64,000 nucleotides of DNA from Halovivax gelatinilyticus (GCF_024300625.1 NZ_CP101322.1:2989992-3053991); one strand, 5' to 3'; shown: positions 17,766 through 26,992, counted from the stretch's first letter. Made by a program: numbers and translations. Notes: generated from the sequence alone by a model not told the origin.

Positions 17766-17838
17766 CGGGCGTGACGGGATTCGAACCCGTGATCAGAAGG
17801 TTAGGAACCTACTGCCCTCTCCGCTAGGCCACACGCCC
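17766..17838 (-). tRNA. tRNA-Arg (anticodon CCU)
   Basis: Read on the reverse strand, the 73 bases fold into a cloverleaf. The acceptor GGGCGTG pairs fully with CACGCCC. A four-pair D stem is formed by GCCT and GGGC. The anticodon loop TTCCTAA gives anticodon CCT (reads AGG), and the T arm is ACGGG-TTCGAAT-CCCGT. The anticodon stem has one T-T mismatch at pair 28-42. The discriminator base is G, and no CCA is encoded. No intron is visible in the anticodon loop. Confidence 0.93.
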
Positions 17839-17855
17839 CGGGGCTGAAAACGGAG

Positions 17856-18146
17856 TCAGTTCGTTTCCGTTTCGGTGTCGGTCTCGGCTTCGGTGTCGTC
17901 GTCGGTGACGACTTCGTCGGTGTCTTCTTCGGTCGCTTCTTCGAATCCGGTCTCTCGCATCTCTTCGAGTTCGGTTTCGACTTTCTCTTTTCCTTTCTGG
18001 AACTCACCCATGGCCTCTCCGGTCGACCTGGCGAGCTTCGGAATCTTGTTGGCTCCGAACAACAAGATCGCGATGAAGAGGATGATCAAGAGCTCTGGAC
18101 CCCCGGGTACGCCGGGGATGAACAGTGGTGCGATTTCGGCTACCAT
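17856..18146 (-). CDS. tatA: TatA-family twin-arginine translocase subunit
   Basis: TatA forms the variable pore component that moves folded proteins across the membrane, the dominant export route in haloarchaea. The 96-residue product has a short N-terminus, the helix ELLIILFIAILLFGANKIPKLARS with the characteristic FG-x-x-K(I)P hinge, an amphipathic helix (GEAMGEFQKGKEKVE) and an acidic Glu/Thr/Asp tail. I start at ATG 18146, because a TATA-like TTATAA lies about 30 bases upstream, which fits a leaderless transcript. An upstream in-frame start at 18173 would fall over that box. Confidence 0.93.
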   Translation of the reverse strand: MVAEIAPLFIPGVPGGPELLIILFIAILLFGANKIPKLARSTGEAMGEFQKGKEKVETELEEMRETGFEEATEEDTDEVVTDDDTEAETDTETETN

Positions 18147-18170
18147 CTCTATCCGAACCTTACCGACTGG

Positions 18171-18184
18171 CAATTATAACCTTT
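18171..18184 (-). promoter_or_regulatory. Probable TATA box for tatA
   Basis: The reverse strand reads AAAGGTTATAATTG here, with TTATAA centred about 30 bases before the tatA ATG. Archaeal TATA boxes sit about 25-30 bases before the transcription start, so the message would begin at or very near the start codon. Confidence 0.55.
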
Positions 18185-18447
18185 TTGGACCGAACAGGTA
18201 AGTAATGCTGGACGAACTCGGCAGATACGACCAGTAACTACGCAATTTCCGCACTGTCCGACGCTAAAACCATCTGGGATGGCGTGTCCTCTTGGCCCAT
18301 CTCGTCTCTAATTGGAAGCGAACTCTCGAACGAGAGGTCGAGCTGGCCGCACAGTGCGGGCGGAAAACCAACCGTGTGCTGGACGACACTCACTCATCAC
18401 ATACTCGCCAACGTAGGGCTTTTTGCCACCGCAGGATATCTTCAGGT

Positions 18448-19257
18448 ATGACCAATTCGACTTCCGGAGGCCGGCGCGTGTACGATCCAGCCGACTCACA
18501 CGCGTTTCCAGACGAGAAGCTGAACTCCGTCCTCGAGTACGTAGCCGAAGACGAAGAGATCAACGCCTTCCTCGACGCGCAGAACGTAAACGCCGTCGAG
18601 CGGTTACAGTACAACGATCACGGACCGAAACACATCGACATCGTTCGAAATCGTGCGCTCTGTCTGTACGATCTCCTGAAAGCCAGTGACGTCGAGTTCA
18701 ACGGCGCACAGCAACAATCACTCGACGAAGCCGACGAATCGGTCATCATTGCACTCGCGGCGACGTTACACGACGTCGGCCACACCGTCCATCGCGATCG
18801 ACACGCGTTTTACTCGATCCCGCTCGCCTCCGACATCCTCGATCGAATTCTGCCGGAGTTTTACGACGTCAGCGAGGCCGTTCGCATGCGCGGTGAAATT
18901 CTTCACGCGATCCTCTGTCATCACAGCCCCGTCGAACCGCTCACCACCGAAGCCGGCATCATCAGGGTCGCAGACGCCCTCGACATGGAGCGCGGACGCT
19001 CGCGAATACCCTACGAACACGGTGGTCGCGGAATCAACACCCTCTCCAGTCAGGCGATCAGTCGCGTCTCGCTCCACGAAGGTAACTCGAGTCCGGTGAT
19101 GGTCGAAATCGAGATGACGAACGCCGCCGGCGTCTATCAGGTGGACAACCTCCTGAAAGCAAAACTAAACGGCTCCGGGCTCGAAGATCACGTCAGGATC
19201 GTCGCCGTCAACACCAACGAGAACCGCGATCAACTGGTCGAACGGATCGAACTCTAA
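18448..19257 (+). CDS. HD-domain metal-dependent phosphohydrolase
   Basis: The 269-residue protein has the HD-superfamily metal site: His58 in YNDHGPKH, the His108-Asp109 doublet in ATLHDVGHTVHRDRH, and later His residues in HAILCHHSP and Asp in VADALDME. HD enzymes hydrolyse phosphate esters, often nucleotides or cyclic dinucleotides; the substrate here is unknown. The C-terminal 70 residues (VMVEIEMTNAAGVYQVDN) form a small beta-rich extension. ATG 18448 begins the conserved part; the open frame upstream to 18292 lacks conservation features. The 300 bases between this gene and tatA contain only the tatA promoter and, presumably, this gene's own. Confidence 0.88.
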   Translation: MTNSTSGGRRVYDPADSHAFPDEKLNSVLEYVAEDEEINAFLDAQNVNAVERLQYNDHGPKHIDIVRNRALCLYDLLKASDVEFNGAQQQSLDEADESVIIALAATLHDVGHTVHRDRHAFYSIPLASDILDRILPEFYDVSEAVRMRGEILHAILCHHSPVEPLTTEAGIIRVADALDMERGRSRIPYEHGGRGINTLSSQAISRVSLHEGNSSPVMVEIEMTNAAGVYQVDNLLKAKLNGSGLEDHVRIVAVNTNENRDQLVERIEL

Positions 19258-19312
19258 TCGCGCGCGGGCGCTGTCGCATCACTTTTCTCGGTTCCCGTCT
19301 CACGTATCGACG

Positions 19313-19507
19313 ATGTCGACACAACTCGCCGTTCTCGCCCTGGTGACCGGTCTCCTGACCGGCGGACTGTTCAGATTTCTCTCGATACCGATTCCGGCCC
19401 CACCCGAACTCCCCGGATTGCTCGGTATCGTCGGGCTCTTTCTCGGCTACAAGCTCGTCGATCACGTAGACGTCGGAATCGACGTGATAGACGTCTTCGG
19501 CATCTAA
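19313..19507 (+). CDS. XapX-domain small membrane protein
   Basis: This 64-residue protein has two hydrophobic helices separated by the signature PIPAPPELPGLLGIVGLFLGYKLVD segment of the XapX (DUF1427) family. Its function is not established. It sits 55 bases after the HD-domain gene in the same direction and may be co-transcribed. The length is close to the family norm. Confidence 0.85.
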   Translation: MSTQLAVLALVTGLLTGGLFRFLSIPIPAPPELPGLLGIVGLFLGYKLVDHVDVGIDVIDVFGI

Positions 19508-19592
19508 CTCTCCTCACAGTTCGTACCCTCGGCTACCAATCTGAATCGATTTCAACACTGCTTCGAACCGAGAAAAACCTCGCCAATCGGCT

Positions 19593-21440
19593 TCAGTAAC
19601 TGCGGATTTTGGGCTCGTAGGTCTTCTCCTCGCCGTCGAGGATTACCGGTCGGTAGAAGATGTTCGGTTCGCCGTCGTTCCAGGAAATCAGCGTGTGTTT
19701 GAGCCAGTTCTCGTCGTCTCGTCGCTGGTTCTCCTGGCGCCAGTGAGCCCCTCGGAACTCGTTACGCACGAGCGCGCCGAGAGTGATCGTCTCGGCGACG
19801 TCGATCAGGTTGCGCGTCTCGTAGGTCATCTGGAGGTCGGTGTTGAACGTACGCGACGGATCGGCGACGCCGACGTTCTGGTACTCTTCGCGACACTCCC
19901 GGATGACCTTCAATGCCCGCTTTAGCCCCGCTTCGGTGCGGAACACGTTGACGTCCGCGGTCATCGCTTCCTGCAACTTCGCTCGGATGTCGGCGTGATT
20001 CGTCCCGTCGTGTTCGAGCAGATACTCGACGCGCTCGCGTTCGGCCTCGACTGCTCGTTCGAGAACGTCCTCGCCGGCGGTCAGTTGGCCGCTCCCGTCG
20101 GTCGCCACTTCGCCCGCGGCTTTGGATTCGCCGAGGCCGGCACGACCCGGCTGGACCGGCGAGTCAAGGTCCGTTTCGTCTTCGACGTCCTCACCGTACC
20201 CGGTAACGATTTCGGCCTCGCCGAGATCTTCGCCGGCTGCGTGTCTGCCCGCTCGCTTTCCGAAGACGATGAGTTCGGGGAGGGCGTTGCCACCCAGTCG
20301 GTTCGCTCCGTGGACGGAGACGCAGGCACACTCGCCTGCGGCGTAAAGCCCGGAGATGCACGTCTCGCCGTTCTCGTCGGTTTCGATCCCGCCCATCGCG
20401 TAGTGCTGGCCGGGCTTGACCGGCATCGGTTCGACGAGCCCGTCGACGCCTTCGAAGTCCTCCGCGAGGTGGAGGATGTTCTCGAGTCGATCGAGAATCC
20501 GTTCCTCGCCGAGGTGGCGCATGTCGAGGTAGACGTACTCGTCGTTGACTCCCCGTCCTTCGTTCACCTCGGTTAACTCGGCTCGCGAGACGACGTCACG
20601 TGAGGCCAACTCACCGGCGTTGTTCGCGTATCCTCGTTCGAACATGAACCGCTCGCCGTCTTCGTTGTAGAGGATGCCGCCTTCGCCGCGAACGCCCTCG
20701 GAGATCAACACTCCGGTGGAGGGAAGCGACGTCGGGTGGAACTGGACGAATTCCATGTCTTCGAGCGGCACGCCGGCGCGGTAGGCGATGGCGTGCCCGT
20801 CGCCCGTACAGGAGACGGCGTTCGTGGTGTGGTCGAACGCCTGACCGGGACCGCCGGTCGTCAGGACGACGCCGTCGTTCGCTTTGAATCCTTCAATGTT
20901 CCCGGACTGGACGTCGTAGGCGACGACGCCGTGGCAGGTCCGATCGTTCGGGTCTGGCTCGTCGGTGACGGCCAGATTCATCACGTACCACTCGTCGTAG
21001 ACCTGAATCCCTCGCTTGACGACCTGCTCGTACATCGTGTGAAGCAGGTGGTGGCCGGTCTCCGCACCGGCGTAGGTGGTTCGCGGGAACGAGAGCCCGC
21101 CGAACGGTCGCTGGGAGACGGTTCCGTCCTCCTCGCGGGAGAAGGGCATACCCCAGTGTTCGAGTCTGATCGTGTCTTCGGGAGCGTCCTGGGCCAGCGT
21201 CTCGATGGCGGGTGCGTCTCCGAGGTAGTCGGAGCCTTTCATCGTGTCGTAGGCGTGTAGCTCCCAGTCGTCGCCCTCTCGAAGCGCGGCGTTGATGCCA
21301 CCTTCGGCCGCACCGGTGTGACTTCTGACCGGATGAAGCTTCGTGACGATCGCCGTATCGGCGCCCGCCTCGTTCGCTGCGATCGCGGCCCGGAGGCCGG
21401 CCCCTCCGGCGCCGACTACGATTACGTCGTGTTCGTACAT
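19593..21440 (-). CDS. sdhA: Succinate dehydrogenase flavoprotein subunit
   Basis: SdhA carries FAD and oxidises succinate to fumarate in complex II. The 615-residue protein has the dinucleotide-binding GAGGAGLRAA at residues 10-19. The SHTGAAEGG block contains His41, the position of covalent FAD attachment in relatives. HGANRLGGNAL and the substrate-side GQHYAMGGI are also conserved. The C-terminal helical domain is complete. It begins two bases after the sdhB stop and is the last gene of a reverse operon sdhC-sdhD-sdhB-sdhA. Confidence 0.97.
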   Translation of the reverse strand: MYEHDVIVVGAGGAGLRAAIAANEAGADTAIVTKLHPVRSHTGAAEGGINAALREGDDWELHAYDTMKGSDYLGDAPAIETLAQDAPEDTIRLEHWGMPFSREEDGTVSQRPFGGLSFPRTTYAGAETGHHLLHTMYEQVVKRGIQVYDEWYVMNLAVTDEPDPNDRTCHGVVAYDVQSGNIEGFKANDGVVLTTGGPGQAFDHTTNAVSCTGDGHAIAYRAGVPLEDMEFVQFHPTSLPSTGVLISEGVRGEGGILYNEDGERFMFERGYANNAGELASRDVVSRAELTEVNEGRGVNDEYVYLDMRHLGEERILDRLENILHLAEDFEGVDGLVEPMPVKPGQHYAMGGIETDENGETCISGLYAAGECACVSVHGANRLGGNALPELIVFGKRAGRHAAGEDLGEAEIVTGYGEDVEDETDLDSPVQPGRAGLGESKAAGEVATDGSGQLTAGEDVLERAVEAERERVEYLLEHDGTNHADIRAKLQEAMTADVNVFRTEAGLKRALKVIRECREEYQNVGVADPSRTFNTDLQMTYETRNLIDVAETITLGALVRNEFRGAHWRQENQRRDDENWLKHTLISWNDGEPNIFYRPVILDGEEKTYEPKIRSY

Positions 21441-21442
21441 GG

Positions 21443-22330
21443 TTACCAGAATTTCAGGTTTTTCTTCACGGCTTCACGCTTGAGCTCCTGAATGTGCTCG
21501 GTGAGCGGGATGTCTTTCGGACACACCTCGGTGCACGAAAACTGCGTCTGACACCGCCAGACGCCGTGTTCCTGCTCGATGATGCGAAGTCGGTGTTCGG
21601 TGAGTTCCTCCTCTTCGCGCTCGTCCATCGCAAACCGGTACGCCTTGTTGATCGCCGCGGGACCCAGGTACTGGTTGTCCCCGGCGGCGATGTTACACGA
21701 GGACATACACGCCGCACACCAGATACAGCGCGTCGACATCTTGACCTTCTCACGGTTCTCGGGCGATTGTCGCTGTTCTTCGAGATCGGATGCAGGCGGG
21801 GTGTCTTCGGACTGGAAGTACGGTTCGACGGCGTGCATCTGCTCGTAGAAGTGTTCCATCTCGACGACCAGGTCCTTTATCACCTCCTGGTGTGGAAGCG
21901 GTTCGACCCTGACGGGCTGGTCGAGTTCGGAAATCTGTGTCTTACAGGCGAGTCGCTGTCGGCCGTTGATGAAGAACGCGTCGGAGCCACAGACGGCCTG
22001 TCGGCACGAGTGTCGGAACGTAAGCGACGAGTCGAACTCGTCGCGGGCGTAGATAACCGCGTCGAGGACGGTCATTCCCTTTTCGAACGGAACGTGGAAG
22101 TCGTCGAAGCGGGGTTTCTGCTTCGCCTCGACTTCGGGGTCGAATCGGAACACCTTGAGGTGAACCGTCTCCCCGGTCGGTTCGGCCTCCTCGGCTGCCT
22201 TCTCCCGTTCGGCCTGTCGCGATGCTTTCTGCGCCATGCGTCGGTCCTGGGGTGAGGGCTCGGTGTCCGCCGATTCCTCTCCAGGTTCGGTCTCTTCCGT
22301 CTGTGGCGGTTGTTCTTGTTGGGTGCTCAT
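21443..22330 (-). CDS. sdhB: Succinate dehydrogenase iron-sulfur subunit
   Basis: SdhB passes electrons from FAD to quinone through three Fe-S clusters. The [2Fe-2S] site is CRQAVCGSD followed by a distant C in RLACKTQ, with Asp in place of the third Cys as in E. coli SdhB. The second and third cluster ligands are in CIWCAACMSSC and CQTQFSCTEVCPKDIP. I start at ATG 22330, which overlaps the sdhD stop. This gives 295 residues with an acidic, Glu/Gln-rich extension of about 50 residues before the conserved domain. The open frame further upstream lies inside sdhD and is not coding. Confidence 0.96.
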   Translation of the reverse strand: MSTQQEQPPQTEETEPGEESADTEPSPQDRRMAQKASRQAEREKAAEEAEPTGETVHLKVFRFDPEVEAKQKPRFDDFHVPFEKGMTVLDAVIYARDEFDSSLTFRHSCRQAVCGSDAFFINGRQRLACKTQISELDQPVRVEPLPHQEVIKDLVVEMEHFYEQMHAVEPYFQSEDTPPASDLEEQRQSPENREKVKMSTRCIWCAACMSSCNIAAGDNQYLGPAAINKAYRFAMDEREEEELTEHRLRIIEQEHGVWRCQTQFSCTEVCPKDIPLTEHIQELKREAVKKNLKFW

Positions 22331-22692
22331 ACGATCCCTCCCATGATGAGTGCGACGTAGGTTCCCTGGGCGACGAGCGCGAGTCCGGCGAGCGACAGGA
22401 TGACGAGGACGACGCGCTTTGGCGTCCCCGAGAGGCCCTGGTTGACCAGGGCGTTGTACACTCCGTTGACCCCGTGGAACGCCGCGGCCCACAGGAACAG
22501 GATCATCGTCAGCATGTAACCCAGGTTCTCCATTCGCATCTGCGTGCCGGCGAACGTTATCTCCCACGCGTGATTGACGAAGTGGAGTAAGAAGAAGTGA
22601 AACGCCAGCGTGACGATGAGAAAGGCTGCCGTCACTCGCTGGAGGAGCCAGGCGGTCCCACCGGGGGTAAAACTCGAGTAGCGTTCGGCCAT
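22327..22692 (-). CDS. sdhD: Succinate dehydrogenase membrane anchor, SdhD type
   Basis: This 121-residue protein has three hydrophobic helices. It begins WLLQRVTAAFLIVTLAFHFFLLHF, with a His in the position of the haem or quinone-side ligand, and has a second conserved His in AAAFHGVNGVYN. It anchors SdhAB and contributes to quinone reduction. It is coupled on both sides: its ATG overlaps the sdhC stop and its stop overlaps the sdhB start. Confidence 0.9.
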   Translation of the reverse strand: MAERYSSFTPGGTAWLLQRVTAAFLIVTLAFHFFLLHFVNHAWEITFAGTQMRMENLGYMLTMILFLWAAAFHGVNGVYNALVNQGLSGTPKRVVLVILSLAGLALVAQGTYVALIMGGIV

Positions 22693-23120
22693 CAGAGACC
22701 CACCTCCGTCATGAAGGTCGGGACGCTCGCGACCGTGATCGCGGCCGTGACGATCAGCGAGACGTAGAAGCTCTTATCCTGGCTGTCGAGTCCGATTCCG
22801 AGGTCGATAAGCAACAGCCGGAGGCCGTTTAGGATGTGAAAGACCGCGACTGCCAACAGACCGACTTCGAGAACCCGGACGATGAACAGGCCCTCGAGAC
22901 CCTGTAGCGTGGTCGTGTAGATGTCGTCTCCGGCCATGATGGCGGTTTCCGGTTCCCCTGCGGCACCGATGGCCGTGCTCAACACGGCGATGTGGGTGAA
23001 CAGGTAGCCGATCAGAATCCAGCCGGTGAACTTGTGGAGGATCCACGCCCACATTCCGGGCGCGAACTCCCGCCACCGACCGAAGTCCTCGACGAGACCG
23101 CGGTTGTAAGACTGGCTCAT
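22692..23120 (-). CDS. sdhC: Succinate dehydrogenase cytochrome b556-type anchor
   Basis: The 142-residue protein has three transmembrane helices. [21 protein letters not shown] carries the conserved H-K-x-T-G motif of SdhC, and [15 protein letters not shown] carries the second conserved His and the Asn-Gly-Arg. Together with SdhD it binds haem b and the quinone. I start at ATG 23120; the frame is open further upstream, but that region is basic and unconserved. It is the first gene of the sdh operon, and a promoter should lie in the 214-base gap 23121-23334, which otherwise holds nothing I can identify. Confidence 0.93.
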   Translation of the reverse strand: MSQSYNRGLVEDFGRWREFAPGMWAWILHKFTGWILIGYLFTHIAVLSTAIGAAGEPETAIMAGDDIYTTTLQGLEGLFIVRVLEVGLLAVAVFHILNGLRLLLIDLGIGLDSQDKSFYVSLIVTAAITVASVPTFMTEVGL

Positions 23121-23334
23121 GTGCTCATCCGTGGGGTCACACCCCGCTGGTATAGAAGTTACTTTCCGTCGCCGCCACCACCGCCCGTGACGGCGCTTCG
23201 AGCCACCGCTTCCCGAATCAGTTCGGCCGTATCGGTCAGGTGCCGGCACCTGTCCCCGCTCGTCCCGTGTGGACGGTCCGTTCGCCGTCTATAGCGCTCG
23301 AAACCGGTCGATCGGGCCGACCGGAGAGTACGGG

Positions 23335-24402
23335 CTACCCGTCGCCGAAGACGGGAAGCGACTTCGCGAGTTCGCGTTCGAGGGCGGTGAGCGTGTCGTC
23401 GTCGAGCGCGACGAGGTGACAGAGCGGGTTACCCGGGTAGACGACGGGATTTTCGAGCACGCCCACGATGAGGCCGGTGAACGGGGCTTCGACCTGGACG
23501 ATGTCGTCTTCCTCTTTGAACGGATTCGTGATCGTGCAGATGACCTCTCCCTCGCGGACGAGTTCGCTTCGCCCGAGTTTCATGTCGACGATCCCGCCGG
23601 CGTCGGCCCGTAACCAGGTCTTATCGCCCGCGTCCGAGATGACGGTTCGCCAGCCGGGCCAGTGAACTGACGAGTCGGGGTGACAGCCGAGTTCGGCGAG
23701 GACGCTCGCGACGCCCGTCAGCGCGCGATCGATGAGTCCTCGCTGGAATCGGTGTGCCTCGCCCATCTCGATCGTGATCGTGGGGATACCGGCGTCGGTC
23801 GACTCCCGTCGCAGCGTCCCTTCGGGTCCGCGCCCATCGATGATGACGTTCGAACTGAACGCGTGAGCGAGTCGTTTGACCGCCGGATTGTCGGTGTTCG
23901 CGCGAACGTGAAGCATGTTCGTCCGACCCCGAGTCGACGTGTGAAAATCGAGTCCAAAGTCACAAGGGGCGATGAAGTTCCTGAAGATCCGGTGGGCCAT
24001 CCGTTTAGCGCTGGTCGATTCTTCGTCGCCGGGGAACGATCGGTTCAGGTCGCGGTCGTAGATCGGCAGGTACCGCTCCTGGGCGAGAAACCCTGGGACG
24101 TTCATCACCGGAATACAGACGAGCGTCCCGTGTAAGCCGGCGTGGTCCCAGTCGTGGGCGACCTCCCGGACGACCTCGATACCGTTCAACTCGTCACCGT
24201 GGGAGGCGGCGGTGAGAAAGACGGTCGGACCAGGATGTTCGCCGTTGACGATAGTGACCGGAATTCGTATCGGATCGCCGAGGTACGTCTCGCTGATGCC
24301 GTACCGAATGTTCGCCGATTCACCGGGATCGATCCGCCCACCGTCGTACGTGAACGGCTCTGCGGTCTCTCCCGCGTCCGGTTCGGACTCGACGTCGGCC
24401 AT
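23335..24402 (-). CDS. Succinylglutamate desuccinylase/aspartoacylase-family zinc deacylase
   Basis: The protein belongs to the AstE/AspA (M14-like) family of zinc-dependent deacylases. The metal site is visible as SHGDELNG (His and Glu) and the downstream His in LDFHTSTRGR. The catalytic Glu is in TIEMGE. The C-terminal 90 residues form the beta-rich extra domain of this subfamily (VICTITNPF, VEAPFTGLIVGV). The substrate cannot be told from sequence. I use ATG 24402 (355 residues), because a TATA box at 24424-24433 would put the transcript start at this codon; ATG 24423 would be too close to the box. Confidence 0.88.
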   Translation of the reverse strand: MADVESEPDAGETAEPFTYDGGRIDPGESANIRYGISETYLGDPIRIPVTIVNGEHPGPTVFLTAASHGDELNGIEVVREVAHDWDHAGLHGTLVCIPVMNVPGFLAQERYLPIYDRDLNRSFPGDEESTSAKRMAHRIFRNFIAPCDFGLDFHTSTRGRTNMLHVRANTDNPAVKRLAHAFSSNVIIDGRGPEGTLRRESTDAGIPTITIEMGEAHRFQRGLIDRALTGVASVLAELGCHPDSSVHWPGWRTVISDAGDKTWLRADAGGIVDMKLGRSELVREGEVICTITNPFKEEDDIVQVEAPFTGLIVGVLENPVVYPGNPLCHLVALDDDTLTALERELAKSLPVFGDG

Positions 24403-24423
24403 ACGGACCCAATCCGCCGGCAC

Positions 24424-24433
24424 TCTTATAAAA
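24424..24433 (-). promoter_or_regulatory. TATA box of the deacylase gene
   Basis: The reverse strand reads CTTTTATAAG, centred 26 bases upstream of ATG 24402. The spacing suggests a leaderless mRNA. Confidence 0.6.
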
Positions 24434-24577
24434 GATACGTGTACCGCGTTCGAACACCTGGGTGAGACCGAGCGTCCCGGTCAGGAACGGTTCCACGACG
24501 GGGACAATCGCTTCGCCTCGCCTCTCAATTTGCATCCCGGGGCGAACGTTTTGTAGGTGGCTGGCAATGTTTCGAAC

Positions 24578-25330
24578 ATGGAGTTTCGCGAGGCGACGAC
24601 CGACGATTCCGAGTCGCTCAGATCGATCGCAGCCGACTCGCTCGCAGCGACGTACACGACGTTTCTCTCGGAATCGACGATCGAAGACGCGCTGGAACAG
24701 TGGTACGCGACCGACGCGATTACCGATTTACTCGAGAGCGATGATTCGCTCGTCCTCGTCGCCGTCGACGACGAACCGGTCGCGTTCAGCCAGTGTGAGA
24801 TCGTCGGCGACGAGGAAACCGTCGGACAGATTCACTGGCTTCACGTTCACCCCGACGCTCGCGGGGAGGGGCTGGGTTCGAGACTCTTCACTCGAACGCG
24901 TGAAGAACTTTTAGACGTCGGGGCCGAGGTGATTCACGGCTTCGTCCTGGCCGAAAACGAATTCGGGAATCGGTTTTACGAGGAACACGGGTTCGAGCAC
25001 GCGGGAACCCGGAGTATACAGGTCGGGGGCGATACGTACACGGAAAACGTCTACACCGAGAGCGCAGGGGAGCCGGTCGAGTGGCGAAGTCTCGAGCAAC
25101 GCGACGTCGGCGACGGATCCACCATCTACGTCAGCTTCGGTGAACCCGCCCGCGGTTCGCTCGCCCCGTTTTACAGCGCCTACGAGACGGACTCGGGCAC
25201 CGACCGGTACGGCTGGTACTGCGGTAACTGCGAATCGTTCGACAACGCGATGGACGCGATGGGACGGATCAAGTGTAACGCGTGCGGTAACCAGCGGAAG
25301 GCGACCCGGTGGGACGCCTCGTACCTCTAA
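24578..25330 (+). CDS. GNAT acetyltransferase fused to a C-terminal zinc ribbon
   Basis: Residues 1-165 form a GNAT N-acetyltransferase domain with the acetyl-CoA loop in HPDARGEGLGSRLF and the closing FYEEHGFEHAGTR. The last 80 residues are a separate module ending in a four-cysteine zinc ribbon (YCGNCESF then IKCNACGN). The ribbon may bind RNA, ribosomal protein or DNA and steer the enzyme to its substrate; that is an inference. ATG 24578 was chosen over an in-frame GTG at 24557, because the GNAT fold begins directly with MEFREATTDD. The gene diverges from the deacylase gene. Confidence 0.87.
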   Translation: MEFREATTDDSESLRSIAADSLAATYTTFLSESTIEDALEQWYATDAITDLLESDDSLVLVAVDDEPVAFSQCEIVGDEETVGQIHWLHVHPDARGEGLGSRLFTRTREELLDVGAEVIHGFVLAENEFGNRFYEEHGFEHAGTRSIQVGGDTYTENVYTESAGEPVEWRSLEQRDVGDGSTIYVSFGEPARGSLAPFYSAYETDSGTDRYGWYCGNCESFDNAMDAMGRIKCNACGNQRKATRWDASYL

Positions 25331-25522
25331 GTGGGAGGCCACCACTCGATTCCACTACCGTACGGTTCGGAATGGCTCTGTCGGCCGGCTTCTCAATCGC
25401 TCCGTTCGCTCGAATCCACACGCTGTACGCTGATCCTGACGGCGTTCCGGTCCGGATAACAATCCCTCGGTCGCCCGTCGACCCGCCGAGGCCCGTCTCG
25501 TCGGCCGGGCTATCTCACCCTC

Positions 25523-26992
25523 ATGCGCTCGCTCGATCACATCGTCCGCGGCTTTACGGCGACGCTCGCGGCACGGGCGATCTACATGCTCTCGAGCGCC
25601 CTGTTGATGGTGCTCTTGGCCCGGGTCTTTCTCGATCCGGGCGGCTACGGTCTGCTATTCTGGACGATCGGGATCCTCGCTGTGGTTCAGCTCGTTGCCG
25701 ACCTTGGACTGGGGAAGTCCGCGGCACGGTACGTCGCGGAGTACGGCGAGACGGATCCGGGACAGATTCCGCACCTGCTACGACACGTCGTCGGGTACAA
25801 ACTCGTCATCGTGACCGTCGTCGCCGGACTGTTGCTCGTCGTCGCGAGCCCGCTCGCCGAGGCGCTCGGCGAACCGGCCGCCGCACCGTTTCTCGCGGCG
25901 GGCGTCCTCTTCGTCGCCGCGAAGTCGTTCAGCGTCTTCGCCGAGATCGTCTTTCAGGGATCGAATCGCCTGGTTTACAGCGCGACGGTCAGGGCGATCG
26001 GCGGGGCGTCCAGACTCGTCTTCGCCGTCGCCTTCGTCGCGCTCGGATTCGGCGCCCTCGGGGCCTTCCTCGGCTACGCCGTCGGGTACGTGATCTCGGC
26101 CGTGTTCGGGTTGACGGCGATGTATTTTCTGGTCTACGCGCGATACGACCCGGCACCGACTATCGAGGACGGACTGTCGCGCCGATTGCTCGAATACAGC
26201 GTTCCGTTGACTGCCACCCGCGGCGCGAACGTCCTCGACAAACAGATCGACATCGTTCTCGTCGGCGTCTTTCTCAATCCGGCGGCCGTGGCCTTCTACA
26301 CGCTCGCAAAGCAGATCACCGACTTCGTACTCGCGCCGGCCGAATCGCTCGGGTTCGTCATCTCGCCGAACTTCGGCGAGGACAAGGCGGCCGGAACCGT
26401 CGACCGAACGCGAGAGCTCTACGAGACGGCCCTTTCGAACGCAATGGTGCTCTACGTGCCCGCTGCCGTCGGCCTCGCGATCGTCGCGGAACCGACCATC
26501 ACTCTCGTATTCGGCGCCGATTACGCCGGTGCGGCCCCGGTGTTGCAACTTCTCTCGCTCTTCGTCATCTTGCAGGCGATCACTAATTTGACGAGCGACG
26601 GTCTGGATTACCTCGGCCGCGCCAGAGAGCGCGCGATCGCGAAGGGTGGTACGTCGCTCGCGAACTTCGGGTTGAACATCCTGTTGATCCCGACGATCGG
26701 CGTCATTGGCGCCGCCGTCGCGACCGTGCTCACCCACTCGATTTACGTGGCAGTGAATCTCTACGTGATCCACGACGAACTCTCGCTTCGGGTCCGTTCG
26801 CTCGCGATCGATCTGGCCAGAATCTGTTCCGTGTCGGCGCTCATGGCGGCGACGATCGTCCTTCTCGTCCCTGAAATTACGTCCGTTCCCCTGCTCGCCC
26901 TGGCGGTCGCCGTCGGCGGGACCGCCTGGGCGGTACTCTCTGTCGCGAGCGGGTTGATCCGGCCGGGGACCATTCGAGCGGTTCTCAGTTGA
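25523..26992 (+). CDS. Wzx-like polysaccharide flippase (MOP superfamily)
   Basis: This 489-residue integral membrane protein has about 12-14 hydrophobic helices and the pattern of lipid-linked oligosaccharide flippases. The N-terminal FTATLAARAIYMLSSALLMVLLARV helix, the DLGLGKSAARYVAEYGE loop and the internal KQIDIVLVGVFLNPAAVAFY repeat start are typical. It would move a lipid-linked glycan across the membrane for S-layer or pilin glycosylation, or for capsule. No glycosylation cluster surrounds it; the nearest glycosyltransferase is at 58819. An upstream gap of 192 bases has no gene. Confidence 0.88.
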   Translation: MRSLDHIVRGFTATLAARAIYMLSSALLMVLLARVFLDPGGYGLLFWTIGILAVVQLVADLGLGKSAARYVAEYGETDPGQIPHLLRHVVGYKLVIVTVVAGLLLVVASPLAEALGEPAAAPFLAAGVLFVAAKSFSVFAEIVFQGSNRLVYSATVRAIGGASRLVFAVAFVALGFGALGAFLGYAVGYVISAVFGLTAMYFLVYARYDPAPTIEDGLSRRLLEYSVPLTATRGANVLDKQIDIVLVGVFLNPAAVAFYTLAKQITDFVLAPAESLGFVISPNFGEDKAAGTVDRTRELYETALSNAMVLYVPAAVGLAIVAEPTITLVFGADYAGAAPVLQLLSLFVILQAITNLTSDGLDYLGRARERAIAKGGTSLANFGLNILLIPTIGVIGAAVATVLTHSIYVAVNLYVIHDELSLRVRSLAIDLARICSVSALMAATIVLLVPEITSVPLLALAVAVGGTAWAVLSVASGLIRPGTIRAVLS

